This document shows positions 18,171 to 27,162 of a stretch of 64,000 nt of DNA, in pieces. The notes under the pieces are model-generated. The model was not told where the DNA came from and did not search any database. It was given only the letters and a program-made list of their open reading frames with translations. Position 1 is the first letter of the stretch. Each line of letters starts with the position of its first letter. Source of the DNA: Altererythrobacter sp. XM-24bin4 (lineage in GTDB: Bacteria > Pseudomonadota > Alphaproteobacteria > Sphingomonadales > Sphingomonadaceae); NCBI GenBank assembly GCA_003149575.1, contig QCWG01000001.1, positions 1,021,183 through 1,085,182 of the forward strand. Reading direction: 5' to 3'. Position numbers and translations under genes: made by a program.

Positions 18171-20269
18171 GTCTCTGCTTCCAAGTGGTAAATCATGCAG
18201 GTGTCTGGATGAGTTTGCGGAAGCTGAAGTCCGTAGCCCATCAATGCCGATCCGGCAAAGCTACCTGCGCCCTGCGCCACAAATTCGGGCCACAAGAGTG
18301 CAACCTGATATCGCTTCGCTGGATCAAGGCCAACGAAATTGAGCCGCGGCGGATGCGGGGCAGGGTGCTGATCGAGAACGGCCAGCTGGGCGATCGCGCT
18401 GTGTCCGTCGGCCGAAACGACAGCAATCCCCGCAATATGATCGCTAGTCTCCAGCCGGTGGTAATTGCCTTCATGGATCAGATCGCGATGCTGTTTATGC
18501 AGCGCGATGGCACGCTTCAGAACCTCGCGATCGGCCTCGCTTTCCCTGGCGAGATCGAGCTCCATACCCATGTGCCCGAACATGGCTGTGCCCGCGCGGA
18601 AATGCATATCGAACCGCCGCCCGGTAATGTGGCATTTCTTTGGTCCCACATGATTGCCCAGCACGCCAAGTGGCAGAAAGTATGCCGCGCCGCGCATGAT
18701 CGAATGGCGCGCACGGGCGTCGTTATTGTCGCTCGTCCACACACGCCCTGTTCGCTCAACCATATTGTAATCAGCCCGCGCGCCTCCGCTTGAGCAGGTC
18801 TCGATGGCGAGTTCAGGACATGCGCCGCGAATTCGGTTGATCAGTGTCGACACCGCTGCGGTCTGCGCATGCATCACCGGGCGACCATCCGCACCACCGG
18901 GGTGCTGGATATCGCGGTTCATGTCCCATTTGATATAGGCAATGTCGAGCTCTTGCACGAGCGTGGTTATCCGCTCGAACAGGTAATCGCTGACCTCTGG
19001 CCGGGTCAGGTCAAGCGGCAGCTGATGGCGAGAGACGATGGGCTCGGCATCTTCGACCTGCAGTACCCAATCGGGATGCGCACGGTAGAGATCGCTGTCG
19101 GGATTGACCATTTCCGGTTCGAACCATAGGCCGAATTCCATGCCGAGCGAACGGACGTGATCGGCCAGAGGTCTTAACCCATCGGGATGGACATCCCTGG
19201 AGACGTACCAGTCACCCAGTCCGGCACGGTCATTGCGCCGCGCGCCGAACCAGCCATCGTCGAGCACGAAGCGCTCTGCGCCCACTTCGGCGGCTTGCTC
19301 TGCCAATGAGAACAGCTTCTCCGGCGAATGATCGAAATACACCGCTTCCCATGTGTTGAAATGGACCGGGCGCGACTTTGGGCCTTTGACGAGGTCATCG
19401 CGCACGAAGCTGTGCAGCTTGCGGGTGACATCGCCATAACCTGCGTCCGACCAGGCCGCGAAGATTGGCGCGCAGATGTGCTGCTCGCCTGCTTTCAGTG
19501 TAATCTCGCCCGGTAGCAGCAGGTCGCCCGCCTGCAGTGACACGGTATCATCGGCCAGTCGGTCAACACGCATACGGTGGTTGCCGCTGGCAGCCAGATG
19601 CACAGCGCATGCAAGACCGTGGGTTTCGCTTGTGTGCGCAGTGCCAAGGTAAAATCCCGGATAGCTGTCATGGCTGGTTCGTCCGGCGCGGTTTTCCCGC
19701 ACAAAAGATCCGCGCACCAGATTGTGTTGTTCGGTTTGGAATTCGCGGGCCCATTTGCCGGTAAAGCTGGTGACGCGAGTGAGACGCGGATCGAGCGGCA
19801 GGCATATCGCGCTGAGCCACTCGAGCGAGATCGGCGTATCGCCGTCATTGCTGAGAATTGTTGCAAACTGCGCTCCGCCGCTGTCACCGACCAGATTGAT
19901 CAAGTGGTGCAGCGCTACTCCGCTCGACCGGTCGATTGCAGTAATGCAGCAATACCCTATTCCGTCGGTTTGAACATCTGTCACTCGCGGATCGGGCGCC
20001 CAATGCTTTCCCGCCAAATGCGCGAGCAGGCCCGGAGGCGAAGGATGCCCGGTGCCGATGCAATTAAGCCAGGAGGGTGCAATGGGCTGCTGCGGTCCGC
20101 CCGGCGCATGCTGACGCTTTGCCAAGTCTTCCAGCTCTTCCGGAGTGGCATCGGGCAAGTCTGGTCCAGCATACAGGATACGCGGGCGTTCACCTGTTCG
20201 CGCATCGACAGCGATCATCGTTCCGCTTGCGCGAAGAACAATGAAACCTGTGCCCGAATCTACTGTCAT
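18167..20269 (-). CDS. Alpha-galactosidase, GH36
   Basis: The 700-residue protein has the GH36 three-part form: an N-terminal beta-sandwich (about 1-310), a TIM barrel (about 320-610) and a C-terminal beta domain. Barrel motifs include FVLDDGWFGARRND, LGMEFGLWFEPEMVNPDSDL, YIKWDMNRD with the nucleophile Asp near 448, the ETCSSGGARAD strand, and WTSDNNDARARH with the acid/base Asp near 516. It removes terminal alpha-linked galactose. No signal peptide is seen, so it should act in the cytoplasm on an imported substrate. It is the first gene of the operon and its stop overlaps glpD. Confidence 0.94.
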   Translation of the reverse strand: MTVDSGTGFIVLRASGTMIAVDARTGERPRILYAGPDLPDATPEELEDLAKRQHAPGGPQQPIAPSWLNCIGTGHPSPPGLLAHLAGKHWAPDPRVTDVQTDGIGYCCITAIDRSSGVALHHLINLVGDSGGAQFATILSNDGDTPISLEWLSAICLPLDPRLTRVTSFTGKWAREFQTEQHNLVRGSFVRENRAGRTSHDSYPGFYLGTAHTSETHGLACAVHLAASGNHRMRVDRLADDTVSLQAGDLLLPGEITLKAGEQHICAPIFAAWSDAGYGDVTRKLHSFVRDDLVKGPKSRPVHFNTWEAVYFDHSPEKLFSLAEQAAEVGAERFVLDDGWFGARRNDRAGLGDWYVSRDVHPDGLRPLADHVRSLGMEFGLWFEPEMVNPDSDLYRAHPDWVLQVEDAEPIVSRHQLPLDLTRPEVSDYLFERITTLVQELDIAYIKWDMNRDIQHPGGADGRPVMHAQTAAVSTLINRIRGACPELAIETCSSGGARADYNMVERTGRVWTSDNNDARARHSIMRGAAYFLPLGVLGNHVGPKKCHITGRRFDMHFRAGTAMFGHMGMELDLARESEADREVLKRAIALHKQHRDLIHEGNYHRLETSDHIAGIAVVSADGHSAIAQLAVLDQHPAPHPPRLNFVGLDPAKRYQVALLWPEFVAQGAGSFAGSALMGYGLQLPQTHPDTCMIYHLEAET

Positions 20270-20278
20270 GCTCTCACT

Positions 20279-20312
20279 ATCCGATACCTTTTCGCTGATG
20301 GCTCTATCGGAT
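20279..20312. promoter_or_regulatory. Candidate operator of the galactoside operon
   Basis: The 92-base region between the divergent alpha-galactosidase and symporter genes contains ATCCGAT (20279-20285) and its inverse ATCGGAT (20306-20312), 20 bases apart. Both copies are preceded by CT. The spacing would put the half-sites about 2.5 helical turns apart, suitable for one dimer or two. No regulator gene is adjacent. Confidence 0.35.
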
Positions 20313-20361
20313 TTCGATTGAGGCCGCTATCGCGCGAGAAGAGGGAAGGGGAGAAAAATCA

Positions 20362-21804
20362 ATGGCCAATCCGATCCAGGTCGCGGTATTCCTTGGCATC
20401 ACAGCTCTAATTGCCTTTGCTACATTCGTTCATTGCAGGGGCAAACGCGGCACCGGCACCGGTGATGAACGTGATTACTTCCTCGCGAATGGCGGGTTGG
20501 CCTGGTACTTCGTTGCTGGTTCTATCACGCTGACGAACCTGTCTACGGATCAGCTTGTCAGCATGAATGGCAATCAGATGTTGTTGATCGTCTGGTGGGA
20601 ATTGGCCGCAGTCGTCGGCCTGTTCATTCTCGCCTTCGTATTCCTGCCAGTTTACTACAAAAACAACTGCACGACGACGACCGAGCTGCTGCAGAAGAAA
20701 TATGGCGACAAGCACATTCGCGCGCTGATCAGTCTGCTGTTCCTTGCCGGCAATCTTTTCATATTCTTGCCTGCCATACTCTATGGCGGCTCGCGATTTT
20801 TCCTTTCGCTGTTGGGCTATGATGGCGGAATAGAGAACATCATGCTGGTCTCGGTGGTTCTCGCGATCGTGGGCGCAGCCTATGCGGTCTTCGGCGGATT
20901 GCGCGCTGTCGCGGTCTCAGACACTTATTCAGGGGTTCTGATACTTAGCTTGGCGTTGGTTGTGGTCTATCTCGCTCTTCAAGCGATCAATTTCGATTTC
21001 AGCGGCATTCCGGCTGATCGTTTGACGCTGATCGGAGATGGCGATTCCGATATACCCTGGACCACGTTGCTGACAGGCATGATCTTCATCCAGACATTTT
21101 ACTGGTCAACGAACCAGACGATCACTCAGCGCGCGATGGCTTCACCGACCGTGAAGGAAGCCCAGAAGGGCGTGCTCGTGGCGGCTGCTATCCGACTGAT
21201 GATCGTTCCATTGATTGTGGTCGTACCAGGTATCGTGGCTTACAAGCTGTTCGGCGATGTGCCGTCCGATGGGGCGTACGGCATGATAGTCGCGGAAGTT
21301 CTCCCGACATGGCTGTCTGGCGCGTTTGCTGCGGCTTTGTTTGCAGCCGCACTCACCACATTCAATTCGATTCTGAACGCTTCTGCCGCGCTATATGTCT
21401 GCGATATGCATGAAGCTTATATCGACAAGCCGAGGAAAGTCGGCCGTCTGGGTGCGATTGTCTCGATCATCATGAGCCTGCTCGCGCTGACACTGGTGCC
21501 GTTCTTCGCCAGCCAGGAGAGCCTGATCAACACTGTACAGCAGCTCTACGGCCTGCTTTCCATGCCGATACTTTCGGCTTTCATTGTGGGGCTGCTTTTT
21601 ACCAATGTGCAAGCTGCTGCGGCCATGATAGGCGTGGTGTCAGGCGTGGTCATCTACGGCTTCTGGAGCATGGTCTGGGAACCAGCGCACTACATCCACG
21701 GCATGGCGGTGACCCTGCTGTTATCGGTGTTCGTGTCGCTGTTAGTGAACCGGGTACTGCTCGGACAAAGCGCTCAGCCGGTTTGGTCCTCCGCCAAGGC
21801 CTGA
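20362..21804 (+). CDS. Sodium/solute symporter, SGLT-like (SSS family)
   Basis: The 480-residue membrane protein has about 14 helices. It carries SSS-family motifs such as YFLANGGLAWYFVAGSITLTN near the start, GGLRAVAVSDTYSG in the middle and the WSTNQTITQRAMAS segment typical of sugar-transporting SGLT homologues. It should import a sugar or glycoside with Na+ across the inner membrane. It is divergent from the alpha-galactosidase operon, which makes the operon's substrate the likely cargo. ATG 20362 follows GGGAAGGGGAG. Its stop lies one base from that of the convergent cytochrome c gene. Confidence 0.9.
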   Translation: MANPIQVAVFLGITALIAFATFVHCRGKRGTGTGDERDYFLANGGLAWYFVAGSITLTNLSTDQLVSMNGNQMLLIVWWELAAVVGLFILAFVFLPVYYKNNCTTTTELLQKKYGDKHIRALISLLFLAGNLFIFLPAILYGGSRFFLSLLGYDGGIENIMLVSVVLAIVGAAYAVFGGLRAVAVSDTYSGVLILSLALVVVYLALQAINFDFSGIPADRLTLIGDGDSDIPWTTLLTGMIFIQTFYWSTNQTITQRAMASPTVKEAQKGVLVAAAIRLMIVPLIVVVPGIVAYKLFGDVPSDGAYGMIVAEVLPTWLSGAFAAALFAAALTTFNSILNASAALYVCDMHEAYIDKPRKVGRLGAIVSIIMSLLALTLVPFFASQESLINTVQQLYGLLSMPILSAFIVGLLFTNVQAAAAMIGVVSGVVIYGFWSMVWEPAHYIHGMAVTLLLSVFVSLLVNRVLLGQSAQPVWSSAKA

Positions 21805-21805
21805 G

Positions 21806-22321
21806 TTATTGCGCTTGCAGATAGGCGATCAGGTTAACCCTTTTTTGCCCGTCTTTCAGTCCGGCATAAGCCATGCGCGTGCCAGGAATGACGCGGCGTG
21901 GGTCTTCCAGATATTGAAACATTTTTTCGGGAGTCCATACGATCCCGCTGTTTGCATTGGCTTCGGTATAGCTGAAGCCATCAACGGTGCCTGCTGTGCG
22001 ACCAATTATACCAGCAAGTGAGGGGCCAACCCGGTTCACACCTTCATCGACTACGTGACAGGCTTTGCATTGGAGAAACGCATTCTCACCATTCGCCGCG
22101 TCGCCCGTGAAATCAGCCAAAGTTGTGCCATCGACTGTTGCAACATCATCTGCCGCCGGAACAGACGGCGCTGCTTCTTCTACTGTCGCATCCGTGGCGG
22201 TTTGGGTCGGGGCTTCGATTTCAGCTGATTGCGCTGATCCGTCATCACCAGCTTCGCCACCACAAGCGGCAAGAAGAAGCGCGGACGCGCTAACAGCAAG
22301 ACCCTGGTAAAAATTCTTCAT
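21806..22321 (-). CDS. Class I cytochrome c lipoprotein
   Basis: The 171-residue product has a lipoprotein signal (LLLAAC), a long Ala/Thr/Glu-rich linker (about 20-70) and one cytochrome c domain. The haem site is CKACH, and GTRMAYAG supplies the likely axial methionine. The VGPSLAGIIGR loop is typical of cytochrome c-556/c2-like proteins. It would be tethered in the periplasm by its lipid and shuttle electrons to an oxidase or reductase. The ATG at 22321 precedes the signal peptide exactly. The longer in-frame extension does not look like protein. Confidence 0.9.
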   Translation of the reverse strand: MKNFYQGLAVSASALLLAACGGEAGDDGSAQSAEIEAPTQTATDATVEEAAPSVPAADDVATVDGTTLADFTGDAANGENAFLQCKACHVVDEGVNRVGPSLAGIIGRTAGTVDGFSYTEANANSGIVWTPEKMFQYLEDPRRVIPGTRMAYAGLKDGQKRVNLIAYLQAQ

Positions 22322-22503
22322 CAAGAATGCCCTTTTACAAATTTGCCGACCATGCTCCCGACGTAGCACGCGATCTTGGCATAGCTCAATCGAGCCGATG
22401 GGAAGGATATTTCCCGAACTCGATATTCGGCGCTTGCCAGCAGGGCGGCACAACCCTTGAAGATAGGCTGAAACCTCGCGGAGGTCGCAAATCGATCCGA
22501 TTG

Positions 22504-22713
22504 CTATGCGGTTTCCTTGGGGTAATTCTCTCCAAAGATGACCTTGGGAAAGCCGCATACCGCTCGTGATGCTTCCATGCCAGACATGGTCGCAGCTTCC
22601 ACGCAGCCGTAATTGAGCCCGGTATAGGTCCAGTCTCCGGCGGAAAAGAGATTGTCATAGCCGGTATCGCTCGCTCTGATCCGGCGATGGCGAGCGCCGA
22701 TGAGCCCAAGGTG
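22504..22713 (-). pseudogene. C-terminal remnant of a flavin-dependent amine oxidase/desaturase
   Basis: Translated on the minus strand, 69 codons read as the end of a flavin amine-oxidase family protein: YDNLFSAGDWTYTGLNYG, then CVEAATMSGMEASRAVCG, then a stop at 22504. The AGDWT...GCVEAA...SG pattern is the C-terminal FAD-binding signature. Nothing of the rest of the enzyme remains. The upstream end runs straight into the stop codon of the CinA-type gene in the same frame. The fragment is therefore a deletion relic. The other bases of 22322-22503 hold no visible gene. Confidence 0.72.
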
Positions 22714-23478
22714 CTAGATGCCACCCGGCGTAAAATCTAAGCCTTCTTCGCCCAGCGCTTCGCAAAGCGTGTCGACCGCGCTTCTCAGATTATCTTCGCT
22801 CGTCGAACGAACAACGAAATTCGCGCCCACTCGGCCTTCGCGGAAGAACGGGTAGCTGCCGATCTGGCAATTCTGATGGGCTTTCTCGACCTCGCGCAGC
22901 ACATCGGCCACTTCGCTTTCAGCTGTCCAGCATCCCACTGTTTCAGTCAGAAGCGGTGCGCCACCTTCCAGCGTGCCGGTTAAAGCGTCCAACATGCCCG
23001 CCGTGATATGCGGGACGCCCGCCATCAGATGGACTTTGCCATACTTGATGCCGGGGGCGCCGGACATGCGATTCGGGATAAGCTCTGCCCCTTCCGGTAC
23101 ACGCGCCATGCGCAGTCGGGCTTCAGTCAGCTCCATATCCCGGTTGCTATAATAATTCTCAAGCATCTCGCGTGCTTCAGGGTGAACAATGACATTGACG
23201 CCCAGCGCTTGCGCCACGGCATCAACTGTAATGTCATCATGCGTGGGCCCGATGCCGCCAGTCGTGAAGAGGTAATCATAGCCTTCACGCAATGCGTTCA
23301 CGGCTTCGACGATGCGTTCCATAACGTCTGGCACGACGCGAACCTCGGACAGTCGAATGCCTTGCACTTGCAGCCAGCTTGCAACCTGGGCGATGTTCTT
23401 GTCATGCGTGCGACCGGACAGGATTTCGTCGCCAATCACGACCAGTCCTGCGGTCCAAATCTTTTCCGATGCGGTCAT
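22714..23478 (-). CDS. CinA/MoaB-type molybdopterin-binding protein
   Basis: The 254-residue protein is a single MoCF-biosynthesis (MoaB/Mog) domain with TAGLVVIGDEILSGRTHDKN at residues about 9-28 and the motif FTTGGIGPTHDDITVDAVA near 70-88. A C-terminal extension of about 80 residues follows. Annotated relatives are competence/damage-inducible protein A, in which this domain is linked to nicotinamide nucleotide clean-up. The C-terminal NMN deamidase domain of full CinA is absent. Its function here is unproven. The stop codon directly abuts the flavin oxidase relic. Confidence 0.85.
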   Translation of the reverse strand: MTASEKIWTAGLVVIGDEILSGRTHDKNIAQVASWLQVQGIRLSEVRVVPDVMERIVEAVNALREGYDYLFTTGGIGPTHDDITVDAVAQALGVNVIVHPEAREMLENYYSNRDMELTEARLRMARVPEGAELIPNRMSGAPGIKYGKVHLMAGVPHITAGMLDALTGTLEGGAPLLTETVGCWTAESEVADVLREVEKAHQNCQIGSYPFFREGRVGANFVVRSTSEDNLRSAVDTLCEALGEEGLDFTPGGI

Positions 23479-23520
23479 GGCCTAAGCGTTAGTCAACTGC
23501 GCCACACGAGGGAAGAGCGT

Positions 23521-25029
23521 TTATTCCGCTGCTTCCAATTGTTCATCGGGTGATTGTGCATTCGCGCCTGCTTTTGTGAATGTCAGCACGCCATCCAGGA
23601 TATCACCCTTACGCATGACCTTGCGATCGTAGAGATATTCCTGATTGAGCCGCCACGGATACGCAGTGGCACTTTTCGGCATGATATGCTTCCCGCGCTG
23701 AATATAACCGGAAGAAAAATCGAACAAATCGTCTTCTTCCAGCTGTGCTTCGGCTTCAGGCGTCAACACTGGCGTTGCCAGATCGCTGCCGTTGGCCTCC
23801 ATCTGGTTCAAAACTCGGCAGACAAATTCGGAATTGATATCTGCCCGCAGAGTCCAGCTGGCATTCAAATATCCGAACACCACGGCAAGGTTAGGCAGGT
23901 TGGAGAACATCACGCCTTTATAGTAAAAGCGTTCATCGAACTTGACCGGTTCTCCAGCCATCCGAAGATCAATCTTGCCTGCAATTGCCAAGCTAAGGCC
24001 GGTGGCGGTTACAATAATATTCGCTTCGAGCAACTCGCCTGATTTCAAGCGGACACCACCAGCTTCGAACTTGTCGATATGGCCAGTGACGACAGACGCC
24101 TTCTTCGCTTTGATCGATTCAAACAGATCGTCATCAGGGACCAGGCAAAGCCGCTGTTCCCACGGATTATAGGGCGGGGTGAAATCCTTCAGATCGAAGT
24201 CGTTACCCATTGTCTTCGAGATGCGCTTATGCAGCGCGTCCTTCACCTTTTGCGGCTTGTCGCGCGCAGTCTTGAAGGTGAAATCCTGCATCCGGATATT
24301 CTTGAACCGCGTGATCGCATAAGCGACCTTTTCAGGCAGGATTTTGCGCAGGAAGTTAGCGATTGCGTCTCTCGCGGGGCGCGAGAACATCCATGTTGGC
24401 GTGCGCTGAAGCATCGTCACATGCGCCGCTTTCTCCGCCATAGAAGGAACGATGGTCACTGCCGTCGCACCCGATCCCACAACGACAACTTTCTTACCGG
24501 TATAGTCCAGATCTTCGGGCCAGAATTGCGGGTGGATGACTTGTCCTTCGAACTCGCTGAAATCGAAGCCGGCATCATAGGGGTCGTCGTAATCGTAGTA
24601 ACCAGAGCCGAGATATAGGAAGTTGGCTGTGAGTAATTTGCGCTCACCGTCTTCCAGTTCCACAGTCACATGCCAGCGCGCTTCATCAGGACGGAAATCA
24701 GCCAAGACCACCTTGTGCCCGAAGCGGATGTGATCGCGAATGCCGCGCTCGTCTGCAATGCGGTTGAGATAGTCCAGGATCGCAGGGCCATCTGCGATGG
24801 ATTTCTCATGCTTCCATGGTTCAAAAACAAAGCCCAGCGTGTGCATGTCGCTGTCAGAACGAATGCCGGGATATTTAAACAGATCCCATGTGCCGCCGAT
24901 ATCGGCGCGCCGCTCAACAATGCCGTAGCTTCGGTTCGGACACATCATTTCAAGATGCGCGGCCATCCCGATGCCGGAAATACCGGCGCCGACGATCAGA
25001 ACGTCAAAATCAGGCGGTGTTGCGAGCAT
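23521..25029 (-). CDS. Flavin-containing monooxygenase, Baeyer-Villiger type
   Basis: The 502-residue protein has an N-terminal FAD-binding GAGISGIGMAAHL (about residues 14-26), and GTWDLFKYPGIRSDSD. The Baeyer-Villiger fingerprint FEGQVIHPQFWP lies near 160-171, and a second dinucleotide motif VVGSGATAVTI binds NADPH near 182. Such enzymes insert oxygen next to a carbonyl to form esters or lactones, but some oxidise sulfur or nitrogen. The substrate cannot be told from sequence. ATG 25029 is preceded by GGGAGAG. A TetR-like operator lies immediately upstream. Confidence 0.9.
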   Translation of the reverse strand: MLATPPDFDVLIVGAGISGIGMAAHLEMMCPNRSYGIVERRADIGGTWDLFKYPGIRSDSDMHTLGFVFEPWKHEKSIADGPAILDYLNRIADERGIRDHIRFGHKVVLADFRPDEARWHVTVELEDGERKLLTANFLYLGSGYYDYDDPYDAGFDFSEFEGQVIHPQFWPEDLDYTGKKVVVVGSGATAVTIVPSMAEKAAHVTMLQRTPTWMFSRPARDAIANFLRKILPEKVAYAITRFKNIRMQDFTFKTARDKPQKVKDALHKRISKTMGNDFDLKDFTPPYNPWEQRLCLVPDDDLFESIKAKKASVVTGHIDKFEAGGVRLKSGELLEANIIVTATGLSLAIAGKIDLRMAGEPVKFDERFYYKGVMFSNLPNLAVVFGYLNASWTLRADINSEFVCRVLNQMEANGSDLATPVLTPEAEAQLEEDDLFDFSSGYIQRGKHIMPKSATAYPWRLNQEYLYDRKVMRKGDILDGVLTFTKAGANAQSPDEQLEAAE

Positions 25030-25044
25030 CGATTTCTCTCCCTT

Positions 25045-25062
25045 GCTTACACAGATGTAAGC
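25045..25062. promoter_or_regulatory. Perfect palindromic operator upstream of the monooxygenase
   Basis: GCTTACA-CAGA-TGTAAGC is a perfect 7+4+7 palindrome, 15 bases before the monooxygenase start. Its form is typical of TetR-family operators. It would overlap the 5' untranslated region or promoter of the monooxygenase gene. A weaker dyad (GCAAA at 25086, TTTGC at 25097) lies towards the divergent TonB receptor gene. Confidence 0.6.
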
Positions 25063-25140
25063 ACATCCTGAAGCATCATGCGATCGCAAATGGCATTTTG
25101 CAACTGACTGCATTGAGAGGATCGTTTAGAGCGCGGCCTC

Positions 25141-27162
25141 ATGCGTATCTTAACTCCCATTGCTTCGATCCTTCTCACCTTTGCACTTGCTGCGCCGTTG
25201 GCTGCACAAGAAACTGAAAACGTAGCAGAAGAGGGCGTAATCGTTGTCCTTGGTGAAGGCCTTAAGGACACGCCATCGGTTGTCGCATATTCGTCAAGCG
25301 AGATAGAGCTCGAGACGATCATCTCAGCCCCATCCGGGCGAATCGAAGACGTTTTATCCAATGTCGCCGGCTTCCAGCAATTTCGCCGTTCAGACAGCCG
25401 GTCTTCGAACCCCAGTGCGCAAGGCGTAACTTTGCGGGCACTGGGCGGGAATGCCACCAGTCGCGCGCTTGTGCTGTTGGATGGAGTGCCGATTGCCGAT
25501 CCGTTCTTCGGCTATGTCCCGTTGAATTCGATCAATCCGGAGCAGCTTAGTAGCATCCGCGTGACCCGCGGCGGCGGCTCGGGCCCGTTCGGTGCGGGCG
25601 CCTTAGCCGGTACAATCGAGCTGCAAAGCGCGGACGCAGCAACACTTGGACCCTTCGATGCGAGTCTGCTCGCAAACAATCGCGGCGCGACCGAAGCGAC
25701 GGCGAGTCTTTCGCAGGAGCTGGGTGCGGGCTTTGGCGTGATCACCGGACGTTGGGATCGCGGCCAGGGATTCTTTACAACACCCGATGATCAGCGTGTG
25801 CCTGCCAGTGCGCGCGCGCGCTTCGATAGTTGGTCCGTCGGCATTCGTGGTGCCGCGCCATTGTCCGACACGGTCGAGTTGCAGATGCGCGCCGCCGCTT
25901 TTCGCGATGATCGGACCTTGCGCTTTGATGGCGCGGATTCATCAAGCGAAGGACAGGACGCAAGCCTGAGAATTGTCGGCCATGGTGATTGGGAATTCGA
26001 TGCGCTTGCCTACATGCAAGCGCGCAACTTCTCGAACATTGTCATCAGTTCGACCCGCTTTGTGCGTGTGCTCGATCAACGCAATACGCCTTCAACCGGA
26101 CTTGGTGGAAAATTCGAATTGCGCCCTCCGGTCGGGAATGACCGTACTTTGCGCCTTGGTGGTGATTATCGCCACGCCGACGGTGAATTGCAGGAAGATG
26201 CCTATTCCGCATTCACAGGTGCATTGACCCAGCGCCGCAGAGCAGGCGGTGTAAACACTAATCTGGGCTTGTTTGCGGAGAATGACTGGAACCTGGGCGC
26301 GCTGACTCTGACTGGTGGACTGCGGGCAGATCGCACGCGGATCAGCGAAGGTTTCTATCGCGCGCTCGACGCCTCTGGCGCACTGGTGACAGAAACAATT
26401 GCTTCAACGCGCAGCGATTGGGCAGTGTCCTGGCGGGCCGGTGCAGCATTCGAAACCAGTGACGCGCTCACGCTGCGTGCGGCTGCCTATACCGGTATGC
26501 GCTTGCCGACGCTCAACGAATTGTACCGGCCATTCGTGGTCTTCCCGGTTGTCACTCAGGCGAACGCAGAGCTGAAGAATGAGCGTCTTGAAGGGTTCGA
26601 GGTTGGCTTTGATCTTATGCCGACAGAGGCTGTCTCTTTCTCTTTGACCGCATTCGACAATCTCGTGAAGAACGCCATTGCCAATGTTACGCTGCAACCA
26701 AATTTGCGGCAGCGGCAGAATCTTCCGGCTATCGACGCGCAAGGTGTTGAAGCTGTAATGCGCGTGCGAACTGGCTCAATTAGCCTGGATGGCTCACTCG
26801 CGTTCGCCGATGCCACTATTGACGGTCGAGATGCGTCATTAGCGCTGGATGGCAATCGTCCGCCACAAACGCCCCGTTGGGCGGCTTCAGCTACGTTGGG
26901 CTGGTCACCAAAACCGGATTGGTACATCGCGCTGACGCTGCGCCATGTCGGTGCTCAATTTGAAGATGATCAGGAAACTGACCGGCTTGAGCCTGCGACC
27001 ACTCTGGGTCTGTTTGCCGAAGTTCCGGTCACCGAGAAGCTAAGATTCGTGCTGCGCGGAGAGAACCTTACTGACGAACGCATCGTCACACGCAATTCGC
27101 GTGGTGCGATCGACTTGGGCACGCCGCGCACAATTTGGGCGGGATTACGTTACGGCTTCTAA
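25141..27162 (+). CDS. TonB-dependent receptor (smaller)
   Basis: The 673-residue protein has a signal peptide ending near LAAPLAAQ (residue about 22). A plug domain follows, with RIEDVLSNVAGFQQFRRSD, VTLRALGGNATSRALVLLDG and GAGALAGTIEL. Beyond it is a 22-strand beta-barrel ending in LRYGF with the usual terminal aromatic residue. Such receptors bring bound ligands across the outer membrane using TonB-ExbBD energy. The ligand is unknown. The plug resembles those of small-ligand (siderophore or cobalamin type) receptors. It is divergent from the monooxygenase across a shared 111-base region. Confidence 0.9.
   Translation: MRILTPIASILLTFALAAPLAAQETENVAEEGVIVVLGEGLKDTPSVVAYSSSEIELETIISAPSGRIEDVLSNVAGFQQFRRSDSRSSNPSAQGVTLRALGGNATSRALVLLDGVPIADPFFGYVPLNSINPEQLSSIRVTRGGGSGPFGAGALAGTIELQSADAATLGPFDASLLANNRGATEATASLSQELGAGFGVITGRWDRGQGFFTTPDDQRVPASARARFDSWSVGIRGAAPLSDTVELQMRAAAFRDDRTLRFDGADSSSEGQDASLRIVGHGDWEFDALAYMQARNFSNIVISSTRFVRVLDQRNTPSTGLGGKFELRPPVGNDRTLRLGGDYRHADGELQEDAYSAFTGALTQRRRAGGVNTNLGLFAENDWNLGALTLTGGLRADRTRISEGFYRALDASGALVTETIASTRSDWAVSWRAGAAFETSDALTLRAAAYTGMRLPTLNELYRPFVVFPVVTQANAELKNERLEGFEVGFDLMPTEAVSFSLTAFDNLVKNAIANVTLQPNLRQRQNLPAIDAQGVEAVMRVRTGSISLDGSLAFADATIDGRDASLALDGNRPPQTPRWAASATLGWSPKPDWYIALTLRHVGAQFEDDQETDRLEPATTLGLFAEVPVTEKLRFVLRGENLTDERIVTRNSRGAIDLGTPRTIWAGLRYGF

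Noticed and set aside
25030..25140. Cobalamin riboswitch before the smaller TonB receptor
   Set aside because: The 111-base gap is too short and the conserved B12-box sequence is not visible.
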